Below are positions 54,399-62,347 of a DNA stretch of 64,000 bases, in pieces (position 1 is the first letter of the stretch; each line of letters starts with the position of its first letter). Source of the DNA: Bernardetia sp. Its GTDB lineage: Bacteria; Bacteroidota; Bacteroidia; Cytophagales; Bernardetiaceae. Below the pieces are notes generated by a model. The model made no database searches. It had not been told where the DNA came from and saw only the letters and a program-made list of their open reading frames with translations. The DNA is taken from positions 1 to 64,000 of the forward strand of contig NZ_JAHDIG010000017.1 of the NCBI RefSeq assembly GCF_020630935.1, given 5' to 3'. The position numbers and the translations under genes are program-made.

Positions 54399-57300
54399 TT
54401 ATTCAATAACAATTTTCTTAATTACAGTTCCTTGTTCTGTTTCGATAGTAAGTGCATACATTCCTGCTGCATACTCACTCAAATCAAGCGTTTGAAGTGT
54501 AGAAACTTCACTAGCTGTAATGGTTTTATTTTCCAAGATACGACCAATGTTATCAGTAACAGTAAAAGTAACATCAGAAGTAATTGAACTAGAAAGTTGG
54601 ATTCTAAAAATACCTGTTTCACTTGGGTTTGGATAAACAATAGTCTCTACATCAATTATATCATCCTCTCCAGTAACAGGGTCAACAGGAACTGAATAAT
54701 AAATAGTACGAGTAGTTCCTTCACAACCTGTGTCAAAGGTTACACGAGCAGAATAACTTCCTGATTCAGTAGGAGTAAAACTTGTTTGTCCTGCAAGTGC
54801 AGTATTTTCTTCACCATTGAAAACCCAAACTACATCACTGATTGGTGTAACCGATTCTACACTCAAGACATCATCTACATTACGTAAATATACAGGCTCT
54901 ACACGAGTACGAGTGATTGTGATTGGTTCTGAAAGAACAACACAGTTATTTTGTGATGCTTGTACTCTGTATTCTCCAGCAGTAGATGTAACATATTCAG
55001 TTCCTACTCTATTTCTAAGAACTCTACCATTTCTCATCCAAGTATATGTAATACCTTGCTCTGGATTCTCTACGGTAAGTGTAACTTCTTCTCCTGGACA
55101 GAATACTGTTTGAGAAGCTGTAAAAGATACATCTGAATTGATGGCATTCATTTCAACTGTAATTTCATCTGTTGAAGTACAACCTAATTGAGTTACAGTA
55201 AGTGTATAAACTCCAGACTGAGAAACAGCAAGAGAAGTTTCATTTCCAAGTACTACATTTTCTCTTGTCCACTCATAAGTAGCATCTGTACCTGCATCAG
55301 CAGCACTAATTGTAATTTCTGTTTCACAAGAACGAACAATAGCACCTTCATTGATACTTGCAAGTGGGCTATAATTTAACTTCACAGAAGTAATATCTGA
55401 TGTTGCAGAACAGCCATTAAGTGTAACTTGTACGCTATATTTTCCAGAGTTTGTAGTTTCATACGTTGGAACATCAGTTGTTGCAATAGCAAAACCATTG
55501 ATAAGCCAAGTATAAGATGCTCCTGTTACTTCTTCAGCAGTTAGTATTCCTGTAGTAGCACAAGAGAAAATACTATCTTCTAAAATATTAGCTGTCGGTA
55601 TTGGATTTACATTTACTGTAATTGCTGTACGCTCACTTTCATTTCCGTTGCTTACTAAACTTACATAGAATGTTGTTGCTTGTGTAATGGTTGGCGTTGT
55701 AATGGTTGCATTATCTGTTTCTAATAAAGGTGTTGTAGAAGTAGAATCTGCATACAGACGGTATATTACTCCTGTTGAAGCAACTTTGATTGTACCACTA
55801 GCACCACTACAAGCATTTGTTACAGAAACCAAAGAAGGAGCTGCAGGAAGTGTTCTTGCATTTGTTTGTGCAGGGTCAGACTGACGAGCTCCGTTTGTAG
55901 CTACCAATCTGTACGAATAGAATGTATCTGCATTAAGTCCAGTATCTTCATAAGAAGTAACTGCTCCTAAAGTTGCAACAACTGTATTTCCTCTGTAAAG
56001 AATATAACCTGTTGCACCATTTACGGCTGTCCAAGTTAGGTTGATTTGAGAAGTAGAAACTGCAACTGCTCTAAAGTTAGTTGGCGTAGAAACTATTGGA
56101 GTAGAACCTCCACCTCCTCCAGTAGCAGCAGCCGTAGAAAAGTTCCATTCACCAGCCACAAAACCAGCAAAGTCAGCACCTGTACCAGCTTCTTCTACTG
56201 CACCATTATCGATAAGAACATCGTAAGCCGTTGCATTAGACAGGTTAGCAGTCAAGTCTATCGTCAATTCGTCATTTGTAATTGTTACTGTTGCATCAGC
56301 ATTTCCAGCAATAGGGAAAGTGATTGGAGTTGTTCCATCAGTAACAGTAATATTTCCTGTTCCAGCTTGTATATTTCTATCAAAAGTAGCTACAAGATTT
56401 GTTGTTGTTGCTACGTTAGTCGCATCATCAGCAGGAGAGAGTGTAACTACTGTTGGTGGTGTTGGAGGTGGTGGTAAAGTAGTTGCATCTGTATAAACCC
56501 ATTCAGAGAAATTAGTAGCAGACTCTTCTGCACGAACACGGAAGAAATATTGTGTACTTGGATTTAACCCTGTAACTACTGAATTGATACTACCTGCTGC
56601 AAAAGGTGAACCTGTAATGGCAGTCCAACCTGTTGTTCCATCTAATGACATTTCTACCACATAGCTAGTTTCAATATTTGAATTATCTGCCCAGTCAAGT
56701 GTAATTTGAGTAGAACTGTTTGCAGTCGCTGTAAATGTACAAGATGCTAAAGGTACAATTTCCAAACGAGTAGAAACTAAGAAGTGGTCTGAAACTGTAC
56801 TTGTATAATCTCCATCATAAAACTCATAACCTACGTTTACAGAGTTAGGAATATAGCCAGCAGCCAATTCATTAGATACTGTAATGTGGTCAATCATATT
56901 TTCACGGAAAGCATAAGAACGACGACCAGCCAAACTCAATGCCTCTGAAAGAATTGTATATTCACTAGGGCGAGTAGTATAGGCGTCAAAAGAAGTAAGA
57001 GTAGAAGGAATATCAGCTACTGTTACATCTACATCATCATTATAGTCTCCAGCCAATACTATTTTTCTTCCAGCAAGCATGCTATTGTTGCGAATAGAAT
57101 CTTCAAGTACTGTTACATCATAACGACGCATATCGTATCTTCCTTGTGCATCGCTAGAGTTGTTTGCACGTCCGTGTATAACAATGAAATCAACTTCTTC
57201 ACTAGAACCGTTCAAGGTAACGTTGGCACGCATCCAAAATGGCAAACGTCCACTTGCCCAAAGACGACTTTTATCAGCATCAGGGAATCCACTAATGGCA

Positions 57301-59804
57301 GAAGCATCTCCACCATTATAGCTAGGATGGATACTTTGAAGCATTGCATAGCTAAATATAGGCTGAATTACGTTAGTTTTATACAAGAAACCTACCCTTT
57401 GTGAAGTTGAGTTGGCAGGTGGGTTAGATACAAAATCAGAGAATAATACATCCCAAGTATCAGAAGTTTCTGCTGTTAGTTCAGTAGCTAATTGCTGTAT
57501 TAAAGGTATATCTACAATTTCTACCAAAGTATATATATCAGCATTGTTTTGTTTGATAATTACCTTAACACTATCTTTCTGAACATCATCTGCTTGCGCT
57601 CCAGCAGGACTATTTCCTTCATCTCCAAACCATTCGATATTGAATGTAGAAACTTCTAGTGTTTTAGAAAGTGCAATACAAGAAGTTATAGTAGAGTTGG
57701 CAGGAGATTCATAAGGTGTTGTACAAGGCAAATCTGCTCTGAAACGAGGTAATAACTGTGGTGCAGTTTGATAATACCCTATAACTCCTGTAACATTACA
57801 AACTGATGGTTGTGTATAATTTACATCACCTGTCAAATCTGTATCATTATCAATACGAACATCTCCAGAATTTGCTCCATTTGTTACAGTATAGTTTGAA
57901 TTTCCAAAAAGTAAGTCTCCTGGTTGTGGGAATACTGCATTTTGAATAGTAACTAACTCTCCTCTATGTGCATCTAACTGGTCTAGTGTAATTACTTGAG
58001 GTGTTACTGGCGTTCCTGCACCCAAATCTGTTACAGAAGTTACATTACTGAGCTGAATCTGATTTTGGAAACTAGAACGAGTAGCTTGAATTCTAAGGCT
58101 TTGACCGATAGGGTATGTTCCATCGTGAAGCCCAGAAGCATTATCAAAAACAGCAATACCACCTGTTGCATCTTGAATAAATGCAGGACCATTAAACTGG
58201 TCAGCAGCTGTCAGAACTCCTTCAATAACAACTACTTCTCCATCAGGACGAGAACGAGCTACAGCTATTGTCATCAAACTTGGAGGCACACTTCCTGTTA
58301 CAGCTACATTTTGAGTAGTTGCTCCAGTGCTTGCATTGGTAATATCTCCACTATGTGAAGTACCAGCAGTAGGATTATAACGAACAAAAATATCTACATT
58401 CCCAGCATTCGCTGTTGCAAAAGGAACAGTAACACTACCTCCAAATCCAGCTCCAGTTGTGAGTGATACCTCAAAGTGTGTAGGAGCAGTAACTGTAATA
58501 TCAGTCGTTAAGTTTGTTCCACTTACTTGGTAAGACTGCTCTGCTGATGGCGTATTTAGTGCCGTTGTAGTAAATGCTGTAAGTGGTGTTCCTGTAACTG
58601 TAATCGTTGCAGTAGGAGCAACAGGACAATGAGAACCTAAACCATCAAAAGTGTCATTTGCAAATCCATCCCATTCTGTAGAAGGGTCAAAAACATCTGT
58701 TTCATCAGTATCCCCTGTAGTGATACCACACTTACGACGAATTGTGTTGTTAGCAGTAGAAACCAAGCCTGTTCCCCACTCTCCACTAGGTCTAAAGCCT
58801 ACTTGTCCAATCACATCTATTACTGTTCCGTTTTCTCTCAATACGACAGCATCATCCCCATTATAAAAAGTAACATTACTTGTAATATCTGCTACTCCTG
58901 TTATTGCAGCAACTGCACCAGCATTTGCTATCACATACGTTGCTCCTGCTGCTAATGTACCTGTCAGATCTAAAGAGTTTTGAATACTTGTACTACCATT
59001 TGTATAAAGTTCTACTCTATAATTAGATAAATCTACGATAGAACCTGTTGGGTTATAAATCTCAAGAGCTTTATTGCTACTAGAGCCTTCTATATATTCT
59101 GAGAAAAATAACGTAGGAGTAACAGCTAAAGTAACCGAAACATTATCTAAAGCAAACTCATCTCTAGCTCCACCACCAGAAACATCATCTCCTGTCCATC
59201 TAACATAAAGAAAATCTCCAGCAGCAATGTTTAGTCCTGTTATAGTAGTTGTTCTTGCTTCTGTTTGCCACCCTAAAGCATCTGATGCATCAGGAGAAGT
59301 AAAATCTAAAGCTGTAACGTCTGTATAAGTAACATCATCTGAAGAATAAGAAAAATTAAATGAGTTATCACGTGGTTGATCGTTATTGTAGAAAATATCA
59401 TAAGAAACAATAACAGATGTAAGCACTGCTCCTGTATTATTTTCTATTTTGGCTACCATACTTCCAGGTGTAAAATCGCTACTTCCAGGTTGAACTCCTA
59501 AAGTAGTATTTCCTCCACCTACATCAAAAGAATATATTCCACCAGTATTTTCACTTCCTGTTGAAGTGCCTCTAGCAAAATCTCCACTTGTTTGAGTTCC
59601 TCCGAAGTTAAGAGTTCCTCCATTAAATCCTGTAACTATCCAAACATCAGAATCTAACTGTCCTGCTGCTGGTGTGGGAGCAAATCCACTCCCTTGAAAG
59701 CTTGTAAAATTCTCTGTAAAGGGAATTTGTGCATACGCTTGCATACTTATTCCTCCTAGAAAAAATAAGAATGGGAGTATTTTTTTTAGTAATGCTGTTC
59801 GCAT
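54399..59804 (-). CDS. Giant T9SS-exported multidomain protein with nuclease/phosphatase domain
   Basis: 1801 aa. Signal peptide (LPFLFFLGGISMQAYAQ), a beta-sandwich about 30-225, a lamin-tail domain about 228-350 (FFSEYIEGSSSNKALEIYNP), an OB-fold-like region about 510-640 (GEVVVIEGVLTAADQF), and an endonuclease/exonuclease/phosphatase domain about 715-1045 with EVSTFNIEWFGDEG, VIHGRANNSSDAQGRYD, KIVLAGDYNDD and SDHFLVS. Then follow fibronectin III, an SbsA-like Ig domain (VVTLSPADDATNVATTTNLV), a second FN3, several Ig-like repeats (FCPGEEVTLTVEN) and a C-terminal T9SS sorting domain (VYPNPSETGIFRIQL...). Like ExeM/NucH-type nucleases it may degrade extracellular DNA; surface-attached or secreted. 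Confidence 0.9.
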   Translation of the reverse strand: MRTALLKKILPFLFFLGGISMQAYAQIPFTENFTSFQGSGFAPTPAAGQLDSDVWIVTGFNGGTLNFGGTQTSGDFARGTSTGSENTGGIYSFDVGGGNTTLGVQPGSSDFTPGSMVAKIENNTGAVLTSVIVSYDIFYNNDQPRDNSFNFSYSSDDVTYTDVTALDFTSPDASDALGWQTEARTTTITGLNIAAGDFLYVRWTGDDVSGGGARDEFALDNVSVTLAVTPTLFFSEYIEGSSSNKALEIYNPTGSIVDLSNYRVELYTNGSTSIQNSLDLTGTLAAGATYVIANAGAVAAITGVADITSNVTFYNGDDAVVLRENGTVIDVIGQVGFRPSGEWGTGLVSTANNTIRRKCGITTGDTDETDVFDPSTEWDGFANDTFDGLGSHCPVAPTATITVTGTPLTAFTTTALNTPSAEQSYQVSGTNLTTDITVTAPTHFEVSLTTGAGFGGSVTVPFATANAGNVDIFVRYNPTAGTSHSGDITNASTGATTQNVAVTGSVPPSLMTIAVARSRPDGEVVVIEGVLTAADQFNGPAFIQDATGGIAVFDNASGLHDGTYPIGQSLRIQATRSSFQNQIQLSNVTSVTDLGAGTPVTPQVITLDQLDAHRGELVTIQNAVFPQPGDLLFGNSNYTVTNGANSGDVRIDNDTDLTGDVNYTQPSVCNVTGVIGYYQTAPQLLPRFRADLPCTTPYESPANSTITSCIALSKTLEVSTFNIEWFGDEGNSPAGAQADDVQKDSVKVIIKQNNADIYTLVEIVDIPLIQQLATELTAETSDTWDVLFSDFVSNPPANSTSQRVGFLYKTNVIQPIFSYAMLQSIHPSYNGGDASAISGFPDADKSRLWASGRLPFWMRANVTLNGSSEEVDFIVIHGRANNSSDAQGRYDMRRYDVTVLEDSIRNNSMLAGRKIVLAGDYNDDVDVTVADIPSTLTSFDAYTTRPSEYTILSEALSLAGRRSYAFRENMIDHITVSNELAAGYIPNSVNVGYEFYDGDYTSTVSDHFLVSTRLEIVPLASCTFTATANSSTQITLDWADNSNIETSYVVEMSLDGTTGWTAITGSPFAAGSINSVVTGLNPSTQYFFRVRAEESATNFSEWVYTDATTLPPPPTPPTVVTLSPADDATNVATTTNLVATFDRNIQAGTGNITVTDGTTPITFPIAGNADATVTITNDELTIDLTANLSNATAYDVLIDNGAVEEAGTGADFAGFVAGEWNFSTAAATGGGGGSTPIVSTPTNFRAVAVSTSQINLTWTAVNGATGYILYRGNTVVATLGAVTSYEDTGLNADTFYSYRLVATNGARQSDPAQTNARTLPAAPSLVSVTNACSGASGTIKVASTGVIYRLYADSTSTTPLLETDNATITTPTITQATTFYVSLVSNGNESERTAITVNVNPIPTANILEDSIFSCATTGILTAEEVTGASYTWLINGFAIATTDVPTYETTNSGKYSVQVTLNGCSATSDITSVKLNYSPLASINEGAIVRSCETEITISAADAGTDATYEWTRENVVLGNETSLAVSQSGVYTLTVTQLGCTSTDEITVEMNAINSDVSFTASQTVFCPGEEVTLTVENPEQGITYTWMRNGRVLRNRVGTEYVTSTAGEYRVQASQNNCVVLSEPITITRTRVEPVYLRNVDDVLSVESVTPISDVVWVFNGEENTALAGQTSFTPTESGSYSARVTFDTGCEGTTRTIYYSVPVDPVTGEDDIIDVETIVYPNPSETGIFRIQLSSSITSDVTFTVTDNIGRILENKTITASEVSTLQTLDLSEYAAGMYALTIETEQGTVIKKIVIE

Positions 59805-60107
59805 AAAGTTAATGTTAATAAATTATGAATAAAATAGAAAATAGTCTAGTACAGAACTCCAAAAACTATATTTATCAATACAGTATTATTCCAAAATAAA
59901 TTATTTTATATAATCTAAAGTATGGCATTGAGCGTGTTTTGATAGATATTACGAGAAAGAAAGGGATGGAAATCTGCTTGAACTTATTATTTACAAAATT
60001 AACTACCTTATGTTACTTCATTGTGAACAAACAAAAGAGATTCTGCAAAGTGTAAGAAAAAGAGCAAGTTCGTCTATTTGTTAGCTTATTGTCTAATAAA
60101 ACTAGCC
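59805..60107. other. 303-bp spacer
   Basis: AT-rich, no gene. It holds the 5' region of the giant secreted protein gene on the minus strand. No palindromic repeat or convincing promoter element was recognised. Confidence 0.4.
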
Positions 60108-61418
60108 CTAAACTTTAGTAACTCTTAAAACAATTTTTTCATCAGACGAGTAAGAAGTAATGGTAGTAAAAAATAAAAACTCGTCTTTTCCCTCCGAAAT
60201 TTGAAACTGTTTTCGAAGCTCTTTTACAGACATAGGAAAATTGCGAGTTACGACATTGAAACTGCCTTTACCAAATTTTCTTTTGACTTCTTTCTTAGAA
60301 AACGATACAATCTCTTTTATTTCAAATATTTTCCCTATAAAATCATCATTTAGTTTATCAGAAGTATATAAATGTGTGTTGGTAGAAAATTTATAAAGTT
60401 TATATTTTTGAGAAATACTTTTAAATGCTCCTGCTTTTAAAACGGCAACATTTGGTTCATATAAAAAAGATTTGACTTGATTTTCAGTAGAATAATCAAT
60501 AAAAATATCCTCTTCCTCTTGCAAAGAAGACTTAAAACTAGAAAAATCAAGCCCATCTATTTTTTTTTCTTTGCTGTTTTTTCCGTGTAAGTTTATAGCA
60601 TTTATTGAAATTTCCTTAACAGGAATACTACTTTCATTACTAACAAGCTGATACAGAACCTCTTTACACTCGTTTTGCAGTGCCACGACCTCTACATTTT
60701 CTACTCCCTCTAGCCTTCCCAAGACAAGTTGAATGTCTAAAAGAGGAGCCGTTTTGAGTAGCCATTTTTTTCCTGTATTTTTAAATCTTCTCCACACCTC
60801 TACCATATTTGGCTGACAATCTTCTAGTAAAAAGACTTTTTTCTGTACATTATCTCTGCGAGCAGGGTCAAGATAAATCCAATCAAATACTTTTTGTTCT
60901 TGTTTTGCTTTCTCTAAAAAAACTTCTGAATCCCCACAAATAACTTCAATATTTTTAGCTCCCAAAACTTCAAAATTATGCTTTGCCAAACTAGCAAGTA
61001 GCTCATTTTGCTCTATGTAAATAACCTTTCCTACTTTTTGAGAAAAATAAAAACTATCTACTCCCATTCCTCCAGTCAAATCCACAAGTATTTTATCTTT
61101 TAAATTATCTCCATCTTGCAACAATAAATGAGCTTTATATTCTGCTGTGGTTTCAGAGGAAGCCTGTTCGATAGAAAGCGAAGGAGGAAAAAGAATTTTA
61201 TCAGTAGTGTGCCAAAGATAAAGTTTTTGCTTTGATTTTTGAAGTGATTTGATTTGATTACCAATTTCTATTCTCAAATCTTGGTATTTTTTGGGTAAAT
61301 TTAGTAGGGTTTGAGTAACTTCTTTGTCTTTGTGAGTTTCTATAAACTGCTGTATATCTTCTTGTAAGAATAAATTGTAGTTGGGATAGTTTTCAGAGAG
61401 AGATACTGCTGGTGTCAT
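60108..61418 (-). CDS. Class I SAM-dependent methyltransferase with THUMP-like domain
   Basis: 436 aa. The SAM-binding motif is VDLTGGMGVDSFYFSQKVGK (near residue 113), motif II IYIEQNELLASLAKHNFEVLG (starts IYIEQNELL), and the catalytic-style motif WIYLDPARRDN. A C-terminal THUMP-like region includes KRKFGKGSFNVVTRNFPMSV. The family occurs widely in Bacteroidota, sometimes listed as a THUMP-like domain protein; an RNA substrate is suspected, unproven. Cytosolic, single gene. Confidence 0.82.
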   Translation of the reverse strand: MTPAVSLSENYPNYNLFLQEDIQQFIETHKDKEVTQTLLNLPKKYQDLRIEIGNQIKSLQKSKQKLYLWHTTDKILFPPSLSIEQASSETTAEYKAHLLLQDGDNLKDKILVDLTGGMGVDSFYFSQKVGKVIYIEQNELLASLAKHNFEVLGAKNIEVICGDSEVFLEKAKQEQKVFDWIYLDPARRDNVQKKVFLLEDCQPNMVEVWRRFKNTGKKWLLKTAPLLDIQLVLGRLEGVENVEVVALQNECKEVLYQLVSNESSIPVKEISINAINLHGKNSKEKKIDGLDFSSFKSSLQEEEDIFIDYSTENQVKSFLYEPNVAVLKAGAFKSISQKYKLYKFSTNTHLYTSDKLNDDFIGKIFEIKEIVSFSKKEVKRKFGKGSFNVVTRNFPMSVKELRKQFQISEGKDEFLFFTTITSYSSDEKIVLRVTKV

Positions 61419-61487
61419 AGAAGCAAAAATATAAATGGTTGGTTACACAAAAATAAATCAAATCTGTTCTCTATTCAAAAAAATAAT

Positions 61488-61555
61488 TGCAACTTAGTTG
61501 CATTTGTAAAAATCCAGTTTTATATTTGCCTTTCTAATTTTGCAACAATGTTGCA
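61488..61555 (+). promoter_or_regulatory. Promoter between two identical operator-like palindromes
   Basis: TGCAAC-TTA-GTTGCA (61488-61502) and TGCAAC-AAT-GTTGCA (61541-61555) are perfect 6-3-6 palindromes extended by TTT on the right. Between them lies TATATTTG (61521-61528), a good -7 element of the TAnnTTTG type, with TTG (61498-61500) 20 bp upstream as the -33 element. The layout, one palindrome over -33 and one just after +1, is that of a repressor blocking RNA polymerase. Confidence 0.65.
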
Positions 61556-61593
61556 TTTAAAACCTCATTATATTTTATAATTTTTTATTCACT

Positions 61594-62163
61594 ATGATTT
61601 TATCAAATAGAATTTTTCCTGTTTTAGCCTTATTATTTGCTAGTTTGTTTGTTTTTTCTTCTTGTGAAAAAGACGACCCAGAAATAGCCAACGAAGAAGA
61701 ACTCATTACAACCCTTACCTATACACTTACACCAGTAAATGGAGGTGATGCAGTAATACTTTCTTTCAAAGACTTAGATGGTGATGGAGGCAATGCTCCA
61801 ATTATTACAACAAGTTCAGCATTGAGAGCTAATACAACATATAATGGAACATTAGATTTATTAAATGAAGCAGAATCTCCTGCAGAAAACATAACAGAAG
61901 AAATTGCAGAAGAAGATGACGAACATCAATTCTTTTTTCAAGCCAACGGAGCAAATATCACAGTAGAATATACTGATACAGACGGTACAAATCCTGTTGG
62001 ATTAGAAACAAGAGTAACTACTGGAGAAGCATCTTCTGGAACGCTTACAGTAATTCTTCGCCATGAGCCAGCAAAAGATGCAGCAGGCGTAGCAAATGGA
62101 GATATTACTAACGCAGGTGGAGAAACTGATATTGAAGTTAGCTTTAATGTAACAGTAGAGTAA
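61594..62163 (+). CDS. Small surface lipoprotein, type 1 periplasmic binding-fold-like
   Basis: 189 aa. Lipoprotein signal with lipobox FSSC (RIFPVLALLFASLFVFSSC), then an acidic start (EKDDPEIANEEEL). The mature domain is beta-rich: TTLTYTLTPVNGGDAVILSF, FKDLDGDGGNAP, YNGTLDLLNEAESP, a conserved-looking EEDDEHQFFF stretch and LTVILRHEP. This resembles lipoproteins found with TonB-dependent receptors in Bacteroidota. Its promoter holds the paired palindromes at 61488-61555, so it is probably repressed by one regulator. Metal or nutrient binding is inferred only. Confidence 0.75.
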   Translation: MILSNRIFPVLALLFASLFVFSSCEKDDPEIANEEELITTLTYTLTPVNGGDAVILSFKDLDGDGGNAPIITTSSALRANTTYNGTLDLLNEAESPAENITEEIAEEDDEHQFFFQANGANITVEYTDTDGTNPVGLETRVTTGEASSGTLTVILRHEPAKDAAGVANGDITNAGGETDIEVSFNVTVE

Positions 62164-62188
62164 GTTTAATCTACACTTTTATAAGACT

Positions 62189-62228
62189 AAACCCACACGA
62201 AAAACTGTCTAGTTTTTCGTGTGGGTTT
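62189..62228 (+). terminator. Strong terminator after the lipoprotein gene
   Basis: AAACCCACACGAAAAACT pairs perfectly over 18 bp with AGTTTTTCGTGTGGGTTT around GTCT and is followed by a T-run. Confidence 0.85.
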
Positions 62229-62251
62229 TTGTTTCAGTAAGACGCTTTTAA

Positions 62252-62298
62252 GCTCGTTGACAGTATAGTTATGAAAGCAACCATCACTGACAACGAGA
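62252..62298. repeat. Imperfect inverted repeat
   Basis: CTCGTTGACAGT (left) and ACTGACAACGAG (right) pair at 11 of 12 positions across a loop of about 20 bases, between the two terminators. Its role is unknown. Confidence 0.45.
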
Positions 62299-62306
62299 TA
62301 AAAAAA

Positions 62307-62334
62307 GTAGGAATAACGCATCCGTTATCCCTAC
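62307..62334 (-). terminator. Terminator of the hydrolase-fusion gene
   Basis: GTAGG(A)ATAACG pairs with CGTTAT(C)CCTAC around CATC with one mismatch; on the minus strand the stem is followed by TTTTTTT. It lies 13 bp after the stop at 62348. Confidence 0.65.
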
Positions 62335-62347
62335 AAAATTAAAAGTA

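Noticed and set aside
54817-58866. Several plus-strand frames rich in Cys and Ser opposite the giant secreted gene
   Set aside because: They are low-complexity antisense images of Thr/Val/Gly-rich codons, lack plausible starts and domains.
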